A stretch of 64,000 nt of DNA from Panorpa germanica. Taxonomy: Eukaryota; Arthropoda; Insecta; Mecoptera; Panorpidae. The translations under genes were made by a program, and so were the position numbers. Under the pieces are notes generated by a model, which was not told the DNA's origin, made no database searches, and worked only from the letters and a program-made list of their open reading frames with translations. The DNA lies in contig OY783203.1 in the NCBI GenBank assembly GCA_963678705.1, positions 23,914,535-23,978,534 of the forward strand, in the 5' to 3' direction. Of this stretch, positions 53,404 through 64,000 are shown in pieces (the stretch's first letter is position 1; the number at the start of each line of letters is the position of its first letter).

Positions 53404-54452
53404 TTAACGGTAAGTAAGAGGGATTCAAAACTAATCCTGTTCGTTTTATTAAGACCTGAAACAGATTTTATGTTTGATTCTTTTGCCTTTCATTAAAAAA
53501 TGTTTTTGATTTCGTAAACCATTGTGAAATATCGTAAAAATGTTTTACTTTATAACAATTGGAATATATAGATTGCAAACGCAGATACATATTATACCAT
53601 CTACGTATTTTGTAAATTAAGCATTAACGAATACGATTACGTAATGGTTTCTTTCAAAATTTAAATCTATCCAGTTTTAATTTCCTGAATCAATCTTATT
53701 CAGAACAGTGTTCATTATCTGAACGTTTCTCGTCCTGACATAACTACTTAGTACGATATAAGCGAGCTCGCCATCAGTGTTTTGAATCTACAACATTTTC
53801 TAATTGTTCGCTACAACAAACAGTAACAATATTCAACAATCAAGGGCACACACACTTTGATTGCAGAGAAACTAATCATTTTACAGCACTATATTCTAAA
53901 AAAGACTTCTGCTCTTTCCTAAACACGACTACGGCCGTACGAGCCCCATTCCAATACTCCCTTAGAGCACAGTTGCTCGCCCCCATTTGTTTTATATATA
54001 TGACGAGAAATATTTATAACAGGTAATAAATGGTGTCACATCTATTTCAAAGTTTGGCAGGACAATGGTTCTTGTTTCTAAAAAAAGCTGTAAGAGCTAC
54101 TGGGCTTTACATAAACGTCGCACTACTCCTTATAAAAAACCATATATATTTTAGTGGACGCTCGACTGAGGATTGGGTATAATAGAATGGGGCGGTTGGC
54201 GGTAGGCGGTTGGCGGCTAGAGGTTGTGAACTGAAGTGCGGAGTAGGCGCGGTTCGGGTGAAATTTTTTGCTGCTTCTAAGTGCGATGACTTTATGTTCT
54301 TATTGGCATTTGAATCAAGTTTTCTATATTTTTCGTAAAGGTCTGTGTTGATACAATTATTTTTACATTGTGATATTTATTTTTTAATAAATAAATACAA
54401 TTCAAAATAAACACCTAACATTTAAATACCCTCGTTTGAAAATATAACGTAA
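53404..54452. other. Unique sequence, nothing firm
   Basis: No gene was recognised. 54191-54218 is a 7-bp array (GGCGGTT/GGCGGTA, four units). Confidence 0.45.
54191..54218. repeat. 7-bp tandem array, unit GGCGGTT
   Basis: Four units: GGCGGTT, GGCGGTA, GGCGGTT, GGCGGCT. Confidence 0.92.
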
Positions 54453-54864
54453 CTAGAGTTTACCCCCATCACAAAGCGACGACTTTTTAGTGTGTATGAT
54501 TTGAACCAACAAAATAATTAATTCGTAATTTCACTAAAATTTTAATTCTATTTTTAAATTGAAATATTAAACTCGTTCCCTATTTATTTTACATATACAC
54601 TGTTAGAAATGTTCTTAAATTTAATACAAATTTAAGACACAAATGTATATTAATTTGTTTTAAGATAAAATGTTTTGAATTTATTAAATTTAATACATTT
54701 TTTCAGAAAAATATTATTAAAATAATTTCAGAGGCAAAAGTTATTAAATTTAAAAAATATATATTAAATTTAATACAGATTTAATGGTAAAATTACTACC
54801 TGGGTGTATTAAATAAAATTAAGACGTATTATTTTTAATTTTATTCTGAAGTTATTAAAAGTAA

Positions 54865-55046
54865 ATAGCGTTTACCCCGTCGCATAGCGACGTCTGTTTT
54901 ACATAAATGATTTGAAGTCAATAATGATTTAATTCAAACTTGAATTTATATATTGAAATATTTGAATATAATTATGAACTATTATACTCGAATATATATA
55001 TATATATATATATTCGATAATATTTATAATTATAATTATGAACAGT
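54865..55046 (-). mobile_element. Helitron family 1 remnant inside the CACTA-like element
   Basis: GTTTACCCCGTCGC followed by ATAGCGACG restores a perfect 6-bp Helitron stem (CGTCGC TAT GCGACG on the minus strand). It is followed by ATGATTTGAAGTCAATAATG and ATTGAAATATTTGAATATAA, as in other copies. A TA run (54991-55013) is embedded. The element is thus Helitron within CACTA-like within Helitron. Confidence 0.6.
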
Positions 55047-55823
55047 TGTGTAATCGGCGGCTTTTCATTACGCGGATTTATTCCAATTACTTGTTTCAAT
55101 GTGATTCCTAAAATTTCACAGTATTAGATATATTAAAATAAAGAAGCTTCATTATTTAAGTTTACAATCAGACATCCCTAACAACTTGCATAATGAGATC
55201 GACCTAATCCAAAAACATACATGCGTCGATCAGATGGAACTAATTATTACTAAATCTGGAGTGAGATGCATAATTACATTCTCACAACATTCCGAGAATC
55301 AATGGGTTTCATGAGGGACGTCTTTTATTTGCTTGCTCGGAATAATTCAAAACGATATATGTTGCCAATTTAGATTTTAACAGGAGTCTAATTTTGTGCA
55401 TCAACCGAGATACATCAGGTTTCGAATTTCTGACCTCCTAGCTCTCCTGTATCGAACAGTAACACATAACAACAACAGTGATACATAAAATGAAGACAGA
55501 TTAACCCAAGTGATATATAAAGCTAACATTACTAAAATTCATAAATAATTTCAATCATGTATAAGTAATAAAGTAATATTATTATGGATAATTATTCGAT
55601 GCCGCCTTGGAAGTGGGAGGACGGGGAGTGGCAGCTATACACGGTTTTTTTAGGTGTACCATCTTGCCCCTTCATTCCCTTCTAACGTTGAGTCGCCGTT
55701 GTAATTTTAGTTCATAGAACTTCATACAGATACTAAATCTATATAACTAGATAATAGTATGCTTTATGTAAAAACAATTGAACTGAATTGAACTAATGTC
55801 AGTCTCTCATATATTGTCAATAA

Positions 55824-56051
55824 ATGCAGTCGCTTGATCCTATAAAGAAATATTTAAAGGCCGTTGAATGTTGGGAGCAAATAGATACTATACGAAAAGA
55901 TAATGGAAATAAACCACTATTAAAATTATTATCTGTGCAGACCATGCCATCTAATGTAGAACGTAAAGCACATATTATGAACACTGAAATTCCAAACATT
56001 GGAGTTATTTTTCCAATTTTAATTAATGGTATTGCTATCCTCCCGAAGTGA
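55824..56051 (+). CDS. 75-codon ORF inside the CACTA-like element, unrecognised
   Basis: It starts MQSLDPIKKYLKAVECWEQI and ends GVIFPILINGIAILPK. Composition and codon use look protein-like, and helices are likely in the first 40 residues. Just downstream, other frames also look coding (TLKLIQRFELL, then TIEPRLKEFIEEVDLFNEAF near 56210-56275), so this may be the decayed relic of a longer spliced gene or a captured host fragment. I do not recognise the family. Confidence 0.3.
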   Translation: MQSLDPIKKYLKAVECWEQIDTIRKDNGNKPLLKLLSVQTMPSNVERKAHIMNTEIPNIGVIFPILINGIAILPK

Positions 56052-56426
56052 AAAGAACATTGAAATTGATTCAAAGGTTTGAACTATTAACTTAACTTAG
56101 ATTAAATTAATTTTAGTACTAATGGTAATATTTGCTACTGATTTTCTAGGATATTTCTTGAAATATATCCAACAACGGGAAGTAAAAATAAAGTTTAAAG
56201 AAGTAAAACTACAATTGAACCCCGACTGAAAGAGTTTATAGAAGAAGTCGACCTATTTAATGAAGCATTTAATTTGTTGATTATGAAGAAAATTATTTAT
56301 TGTATTATTATTAAAATAAGTCACTGTATATTATTACATTCCACAGTACATTATTTATACAGTATGTATTATTAATGTAAAATAATTTTCAATAAATGAA
56401 ATAAATATGTTATTTTAAAAAAATGG

Positions 56427-56756
56427 TTATTAAATTTCATACAAAATTAATACACATGTGTCTTAAATTTAAAAAATTCAATTATTAAATTTCATACAAA
56501 ATTAATACACATTTGTCTTAATTTGTAAAAATTCGATTATTAAATTTCATACAAAATTAATACACATGTGTCTTAAATTTCAAAAATTCGATTATTAAAT
56601 TTCATACAAAATTAATACACATGTGTCTTAAAATTTAAAAATTCGATTATTAAATTTCATACAAAATTAATACACATGTGTCTTAAATTTTAAAAATATG
56701 GTTATTAAATTTCAAACAAAATTAATGCACAAATGTGTCTTAAATGGGTTTAATGC
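56427..56756. repeat. 55-bp tandem array, six units
   Basis: TTATTAAATTTCATACAAAA starts at 56427, 56482, 56537, 56592, 56647 and 56702, an exact 55-bp spacing each time. Each unit also carries ATTAATACACATGTGTCTTA. The reverse complement of part of this unit lies near the opposite end (about 54628-54657). Confidence 0.97.
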
Positions 56757-57422
56757 ACTGGTATGGTAAACGAAATTAAGGCACGGTATATTAATTTTTT
56801 TTAATACCGGTTTCTCAAATTTGCTTTAGAACTTTTGTCTTAAAAATGGTCCGAAAATTTTTAAGAGTGTATCAACAAATAATTTTTCACATAAACTGAC
56901 TAAAAAAATATATTTTTTTCAATTTGTTCATTATTTGACCAACTTTTTTTAAAAATTTGGATTTTTTTTTCGATTTGTAAATTAGGTACCAAAGTTAGTC
57001 CATATATAAAATTTCAATTTTCTACCGTTATTTTTACCCTCGGCAAGAACCGCCCCCGTGCTCCTAAATCAATTTTTTGAATTTTGAATTTTATTTTCTT
57101 AATAACATATTTCATTATTATGTAATCCAAAATTTGAGTTTTCTCCAAAGTTTCCTACCGGGCTCCCTAATTTTCCAATTTTTTCATTTCTAATTTTCAA
57201 AAAATGTTAGCATTGAACACCGTAATACACATGCCAAATTTTAACTTTCTATCTTTTACGAATTAAGAGTTACAGAGCAAAAAGTAAAAAAAATATATTT
57301 AGTTTTCCAAAATTTACGGACTTCCAGGAAAATCAGGAGAAAATCCGAGCCACCATACAAATCGCTGACGCATATAAACAAATAAACATATAAACTTTCA
57401 CTTGGAACATTATAATATAGGA

Positions 57423-58237
57423 TAAGAGCCGTACTTGGGTAACTCTCAAGATGTTTTAAAAAAAATTATGTAAAAATTCATATTCTTTGTAAAGGTTAAA
57501 TAATAATAAGACTATTGAATACACTAAAGGCGGTCCTTATCTGCGGTCGAACGGGCCTCTACATATTGGTTCCAAATAAATAATATCAAGCCTCGTTGAA
57601 TATTTCGGATTTTATAATTTCATATTAAACCACATGAGCCAAATTATTCTATACAATTTTCTATGCAAATGTGGATAACAAGTTTTTGTAAATTGCAGCA
57701 GCACTCCTTAATATTAGTGACAATTGGATAATTTGGAATTGCAACGAATATGTTTGAAATGCAATAATTATAGTAAAATATATGGACCTCTCTACTCCGT
57801 CTAGCACAATACACAATACACAGTACAAAGAATTTACGAGTATAATAATGAATGAAATACTCGTAGCCTGTTTTATTAAATGAGTAAGAAACCTGACGGT
57901 TAGGAGCTTAGACAAGCTACAGCCTACAACCTACAGTCTACAGCCTACAGTCTACAGCCTCATCAAACAGTGCCAGTGACAGTTTATTAGAAACGTGTAG
58001 CTTATACAAAATATTCATTCACTTTAAAAGTAATTAAATTTTTCATTTTATTTGACTAATTATCTATATTAAATATTTAATCATAAAATAAATTAAAAAT
58101 AATACATTTTATGTGCGAGTAAATATCATACATACAAAAGTGTAATCAAAATCTACGTTGTAAATTTATACTGCTAAAATAAGCTATTGTGAATATAAGT
58201 AATAAAATAATTATTTCCCCAACGAAAGTCAAATCGT
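57423..58237. other. Unique sequence, nothing seen
   Basis: 57917-57958 is a 7-bp array. Otherwise no repeat or gene was recognised. Confidence 0.5.
57917..57958. repeat. 7-bp tandem array, unit CTACAGC/T, six copies
   Basis: CTACAGC, CTACAAC, CTACAGT, CTACAGC, CTACAGT, CTACAGC. The alternating C/T at the last place hints at a 14-bp higher-order unit. Confidence 0.95.
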
Positions 58238-58377
58238 TTGGCGGTGGGGCCAATGTATTAGACCTCAATAATAATCCACTACAATGGGCCAGGGTTCGAT
58301 TCCCTCAGTTTTCAATACGGTTGGCGGTCTTTGCATTCAACACCAGCCCTTCGTCATAAAAGTAAAAAAAAATTGAA
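58238..58377 (+). mobile_element. tRNA-derived SINE, family 2
   Basis: An A-box-like TTGGCGGTGGGG (58238) and a B box GGTTCGATTCC (58293) are spaced as in a tRNA promoter. A short unrelated body follows, ending in AAGTAAAAAAAAATTG. No tRNA fold survives. No target duplication could be fixed. It differs from family 1 throughout. Confidence 0.5.
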
Positions 58378-58399
58378 TTGATATCTTATATCGTTAAGT

Positions 58400-58568
58400 C
58401 AGGCCTGGATTTGAGAGAGGACAGGCGCCTACTTCCACTGGGCCTCCATAAGAGAGGGGCCCCCACAATAGAGGTAAAAGACATAATTTTTGGAATATTT
58501 CGGAAAATAATAAGAGGCCTCCGCTCCTTCGTTGCCCCAGGGCCTCCACACCTCTAAATTCGGCACTG
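58400..58568. mobile_element. hAT-type MITE, 169 bp, copy 2
   Basis: It begins CAGGCCTGGATTT and ends TTCGGCACTG, flanked by a perfect 8-bp target duplication CGTTAAGT (58392-58399 and 58569-58576). It is the same family as 7686-7871. Confidence 0.9.
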
Positions 58569-58576
58569 CGTTAAGT

Positions 58577-61500
58577 TATAATTTAATTTAAATATATTTA
58601 GATCTTGTTTGATAACCCATTTTAATCGGTACTCATATTATACCTTTAAGGTAAGGTATGAGATTGATTGTATCAAACTTTGAAGGGAAATGCAGCGGGG
58701 GAATGTTGTTATCTTTATGGTTAGTCATGCAAATGTGTTATTGACAACATTTCCTTTACCATCATTTAGTTGCTTTGAAGAACAACTCTTGCAATTTGTG
58801 CCAATGACCGTGTGAACCTGTGGACGCTTACCTTTTGTAACCCGTAGGAATCCCGTGAAATATACACATAATAATTCCCCTTGTAACATTTCAAACAAAG
58901 TATAAATAAAATGTTTGTAAACAAGAAATTGTAACTTAGATGAAAATAACAAAAGTTTAAAAAGTAAACAAAACCAAGCAGAAAAAAAAAAATAATAACA
59001 TCTGTAACAACTGTTCTAAAGATTTCGTCAATCTCGTTATAAACTCGACTCGACGCCTTACTCGACTCAGTACATTTTACAGCTCCCGTCTCCCTTTCTA
59101 AGGTAGCTACCGTTGAATATTCTGCTTTCCAAGCCAAGTCAAACCGGCAAACCGTCATACCGTATGCGATAATATTTATTTTTTCTATGTATATAAAATG
59201 TACAGTTATTCAAGTGAGAAACGCTGTGCAGACTATGCAGAAGTTCCAATAGAACTCTCGCCCATCTAACCGCTCTCAGTGACTCTCAGCTCTCACCCGT
59301 CGCGAATTCCCCTGCCTCCTACCGCCGTAACACTAGACTCTCTACTCCCCGAACATTCGAACCGAATGGAACATACGTTGGAGCTGATGGCAGTGGGGTT
59401 GGCGATAGGAGGGGTGGTGGACTGGTGGAGTGGTGGGGTGTCGAGGTGGAACGACGATCGGCGGACATACCACCTTCCACTTATCGTTTTGTTTATTCAG
59501 CTTCAAAATACAGTACAGGACAAAATAACATTATGTTACGCAACGCAGTTTATATTAAAGGACCTCCCTCCTCCATAGTTTACATTTTAAATATTTGTTC
59601 CATTTGCAATGTAACACATGGTTCTAGTGACTACCGAGTCACATGATTGTTGCTTTTAAAATCAAATAGATCTATCAAGATTGTAATAGTCATATCATTG
59701 ACATAATGCGTTTTCTAATCTAACAAAAATGTCACATTTCATCGATATTCCGTCGATTTTATGTTTTCGTTTATAATTCTAACAATATAAGATATTTACA
59801 TATGTGTATGTAACAAATTATCAATACTTGCTTAACTGATATTAGAAGATTAGCTGTTATCAGTACTATTAATTTGAGCAGCGGAGCATAATTTTCCAGT
59901 CTTTTTCTTTCATTGTGATTAAAATTTCTCCTCGAGTATTGTCATCTTACTTAAGTTTTCTATCATTATTTTTTATGCTGATTTCAAATTTCTAAACCAT
60001 CTTGTATAATCTGTTCATATTCTCATGTAATCTGCGTTTAAAGTTTTTTTTAATATACCAAAATTGAATAAATGTTAAATAACTTCCAAAAGCTGAAAGA
60101 TATAATAACAATTTTCATTTTATGACATAATTCTATTGTGTTCTGGTGTCTTTATAATGGCAGCTTTGTACGAGATCTTTGTCGTCCATACTAATTTCAT
60201 TTACGATTAAAATATACTTATGTTCGTTCATCTCTTATCTATTATTTTATACGACGGCTCTTGATTTGACATTTGTGTCCGGGATAATTGTGTTGTACAA
60301 TAATTCGGTAATTCTGTAAGTCGGACAACAAAGGCACCTATAAGACAAATACTACCGATGGATGTATCTGTCTGACTCTCCCTCTTTCCCTTCTAGCAGT
60401 ATATTTATGTCTGTGGGGTAGAGCAAGATATTATCTCTTTGCAAACGAGACGGGAATAGCAAAATGTAATTAAATGAAATATACTGTTAATATTGAGGAC
60501 ATTGTTAAAATATAATTAGGCCCAAAACTATTACATAAATGTTCGACCTTGTAATGAAAGATATCAATCTGGTCTTATTGATCTCTTTTATTAGGACCCT
60601 TATTAGGAAATTTTAAGATTTTGACCAAAATTCTATCCGTGTACCCAGCCCAAGCGTGACGTACTTTTAAGTCGGTAGATCTTAGAAATGTTTATCTATA
60701 CCTATTATTCACTGTCCGATTTTAATAACATAACTCCAAGCGAAGTGTATGTCGTTTATTAACTAGTGTTTTACCAGCTTAATCAATTAATTTATTAAAT
60801 ACAATTTAGTAATAAACAAATCGTTGGAGATCATAAAACATTTTTATGAATTTATCTCTGCCGTAAAAATGGCAAAACAAATTAACGCTGTGATATACAC
60901 CAATCCATGTTGTTCCAATTGAAAACTGTAGAACATTTTCACCGAACAATAAAGAGTACTGTTTGAAAGAGAATTGAGAAAACAAAAAGGTAAACGTTTA
61001 ACCTAGAATATTTGTTGTGCGGGTTAAAAGGCGGCTTTTTATTAAGCTAAAAGACATATTCTCAAGTTTAAGTAATATAAGGCAAGTATAAAAGTCCATA
61101 TTTAACATTGTTAACAGTATTCATGCTTCCATAATCACTGGAAATATCGTCTACTGTATCATATCTCACTGAAATATGTAATTATTTATCAATTGTACTA
61201 GTATTACAACCTCGTGATATCACAATCTAAATCAGTTAACGAAATTATTAGTGTACTCTACTATCTGTCAGAATACTATTCTCGCACACAATGGTTAATC
61301 TACAAGTTAACCAAACACAAAGCCCAAAAGACCGTCAACTCAGTTGAGATGCTACCACCATCAAAACACAGGAAATCAAAGACTTCTCCGAAGAACACTC
61401 CCGTCTCCGGGAGTCCCAGAGTCCCAGAGATCTACATCAGCACTGAACCAGCATGTAGTAATATGTAATATATAATGTATACCCAAACGGCAAATACATC

Positions 61501-64000
61501 AAAATCTATCGTAATGTATGAGTACACCATCAGCACTACAGCATACTCGTACATGGACAAGGATTAGAAATACTCGTATGTAGAAACGGTTTGAATGCTG
61601 ATCACTTGTTATTCAGTAATGACACAAATTGAAATTTCATTCAACTTGAATTTTATGTTAACACCAAAATCATATACAATATTAAAGGTTTAAACAGCAA
61701 GGTTTACATTGAATTACTTTCCTCCTTGACAAAAAAAGGTGCTTATAACAATTTGTGGCACAATTTGAATTAAGGACATTTTTGAGAATCAAACGTTATT
61801 AATGACACTCGAATGCTACATTCATAATATAATAATTCACTTAATTAAAATGGGTTCAAAAACAAGCGAGATACATTTTAGCGGAGAGAAAGGCACCGTC
61901 TATTGGCGAATAAAAAAAAGAAATTGCTCTGGCAGCCCCAAAAGTCATACAAACGGGATACCAGCGTAGCTAAAAGTACAGAATGAAATATACATTGGGA
62001 TCGAAACGAACAATCGCATTGAAAACGAACATATGGTCAAACATAAAAGTGGTCAAAAATGATAGAAAATATTATATTAGATAGAACAATTCATTTCCAA
62101 ATTATAAAAATATTTCAGTGTAAATTAGAAATATTTTTGTACATATGTATCATTTACATCATTATATTTTCGTTACATACATAACAAAAAGTATTAAGGT
62201 AGTTCCAGCGTGGTATATTACACTCAGAATATTTACTATTGTCATAGATTCAAAACTTCTGCACACAAATAGACTTCGATTACCTACACATACTATCTGG
62301 TTACCGTTGCAAAGTTAAAAATGCATTAGTACCATCAAAGATTTAAAATCCCGTTCTATATACTACACTACTCGAGTTTAGCGCGCAGCGTTGTCGAAAC
62401 ATCATTGACTATGAAAAGAACGTGTAGGAACTAAAAGAAATATGATATTTTCAATTATTATATCTCGAATATAAAACGCTGAAATGATTTTTTTTTTTAA
62501 TTTTTTTAAAAAACATGTTTCTTTACTCTCCTATATTTTTACAAAATTCTATCGACAATTTTTTTGTGTAGAATAAAAGATAGTTGAGCGGACAGGAAGT
62601 TTCACGTGCTTCAAATAGGTGATGAGCCTAAATATTGCTAACGTTGTTATTAACTATTTCGGATTTTAAATGATCAAAAATGCTAATTTGTAATTAGCAT
62701 TTTTTTGTATTATAATTTAATTTGTTATTAATACTGAAATATTGTCATAAATAAACATTTATAAGACAGAAGTGTAATATGAAATGAACATATATATATA
62801 TAGTTGAAGTTACGACGGTTCAACGGCGACTCATACTTAAAACAAGTTGTGGGGTATAAACTGCCGATATAACTAAAAAGCACTGACTCACATATTTTTC
62901 TATAATATATATAGAAACGCATAAGATAAAATTCATTATCGTATAATAGATTTATACCGCTCTCTTATAACCTCTTTTAAGTAAAAGTCGCCGCCGAACT
63001 ATCCTGATTTAGATTATACTTCGTACTTTAATAATGTAAGTTGACCCTATACGACAGAATATGGTAGTTGCAAAAAGATTAATAATTAAATAGGTAATAA
63101 TTAAAAGTTAATAAAAGATTATAATTAAATTATAAGATGAACGAGACACTAAAGTAATATATGTGATATTTCAATTCATCTGGTACTTATATATTACATT
63201 AAACTAATTTTGATAACGCATTTCACAACCCGCTCTGTGATATATAACATTCTCCTTCGTAATTTGCATTAAATATTACTTTTATTTCTTTGAATTACTT
63301 TAGACCTTATTACCTCAAAACGGACAGTTACTAAATTCCTTATTTATTAAAACCATTATTCAAAATAAATAACGTATTTTTAAACTATTGTAGAAAACAT
63401 AAAAAGGTAAGCCTGCCTATGATTTATATATCTGATATATCCTTTGTTATCCTTATTCCTTTCCACGTTGTGCCTTATCTTTTGTCTTAGTAAAGCACCG
63501 CATATATTGATAGATATGTTCTTGCAGTCAGTACCCGGTACCCAGTATTCAGCCCCTATCAGTTTCAACGTATGTACGTCTGTGGATGTTCTCTGTAGTG
63601 TGTATCACAGTTTCCCCATTTTCCCGTTTCCCGGATTCTGCATATTCAGTTCATGCGACAGTTGTAAGCACATTATTCGCTGATTGTCTTAGTGCGAAAG
63701 ACTTGGCGGCTGACACCGCTTTTACTGATTATCGCGACCAGTCATGTGTGGGTAAGCCTTAAGCCTTATAATGCCCCAGCATATCCTGTAAATGTCATCT
63801 CTAAGCTAACCGTATACATCAGCGCCTCTAAATATTTCATGTTGATCCTTTCCTCGTAAATCGTATATATGGAAGAACACAGTTCACCAGTTTACCAGTC
63901 CACTCTTACCATGTACGATTACGTAACTAATTGATTTTACTCTACCAAAGTGGCACAACTAAATAAAATGTAACAATTTCTGTATTTCACTCATTATATT
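58577..64000. other. Unique sequence, nothing firm
   Basis: A minus-strand frame at 59158-58766 (130 codons) begins MTVCRFDLAWKAEYSTVATL, with a hydrophobic middle. It includes a donor-like CAAAAG|GTAAGC near 58833, but I recognise no family. A plus-strand frame at 61214-61468 (84 codons) is serine/proline/lysine-rich at its end and also unrecognised. 62676-62704 is a perfect 13-bp hairpin (AAAAATGCTAATT, 3-base loop). Confidence 0.4.

Larger units (their letters stand above)
54598..56869. mobile_element. CACTA/EnSpm-like element nested in the Helitron, 2272 bp
   Basis: The ends are CACTGTTAGAAATGTTC and, on the minus strand from the right, CACTCTTAAAAATTTTC, a short imperfect inverted repeat beginning CACT, with TA duplicated on both sides. 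Many subterminal repeats (TTATTAAATTT, and AAATTTAAGACACA in both orientations) fit the CACTA style. Family assignment is inference because no transposase was recognised. A generic TA-target element with CACT ends is the alternative. Confidence 0.6.
54453..57422 (-). mobile_element. Helitron family 1, complete but split by a nested element
   Basis: On the minus strand it starts TCCTATATTATAATGTTCCA (57422) and ends with a stem-loop and CTAG (54453), with A before and T after as in the copy at 34521-35252. Removing the 2272-bp insert and one TA leaves about 696 bp, close to the 732 bp of the other complete copy. The insertion point is fixed by comparing ACATATA|ACAACAAATAA in that copy. It is non-autonomous. 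Confidence 0.85.

Noticed and set aside
60281-60330. TGTCCGGG...GTCGGACA looks like a short inverted repeat
   Set aside because: The arms are only 6 bases with a long loop, which is expected by chance.

Overview
This window is AT-rich, gene-poor nuclear DNA from an animal, most likely an arthropod and probably an insect. The reasons are the transposon mix (mariner, hAT, Helitron and tRNA-derived SINEs), long TA microsatellites, and core-promoter signals of the arthropod type. The species cannot be named from the sequence. No open reading frame exceeds 156 codons and none matches a host protein family I recognise, so the window reads as intergenic or deep intronic DNA.

Layout. 1-9500 is mostly unique sequence with two short hAT-type MITEs (5986-6168, 7686-7871), small tandem arrays and GC-richer patches. 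9540-12580 is a transposon cluster: two Helitron-type segments back to back, then a TA-target MITE that carries a SINE with perfect target duplications, then a TA microsatellite. 14690-15480 repeats the same Helitron pair, followed by a 7-bp minisatellite. 15740-27670 is mostly unique, with one full SINE (21814-22096). 27675-31664 is a second cluster: an 894-bp hAT element, Helitron-type sequence with a purine-rich decayed coding stretch, a truncated SINE, and an internally deleted mariner element. 34521-35252 is a clean Helitron copy with an A|T target. 37559-38161 holds a pogo-like end, a TA array and another SINE. 43000-48600 is GC-richer and holds the best host-gene candidate: a minus-strand promoter with first coding exon (46198-46335). 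It is followed by a pair of related MITEs. 49542-50020 is a Helitron fragment. 54453-57422 is a nested stack: a Helitron split by a 2.27-kb CACTA-like element, which itself holds a Helitron remnant, a 75-codon ORF and a six-unit 55-bp array. 58238-58568 has a second SINE type and a hAT MITE with a perfect 8-bp duplication. The rest looks unique.

Three genome-style patterns cut across the window: the octamer TACTCGTA/TACGAGTA is far commoner than base composition predicts; most short tandem arrays with units longer than 2 bp have 7-bp units; and one Helitron type sits next to another at two or three separate loci. All counts and alignments here were made by eye.
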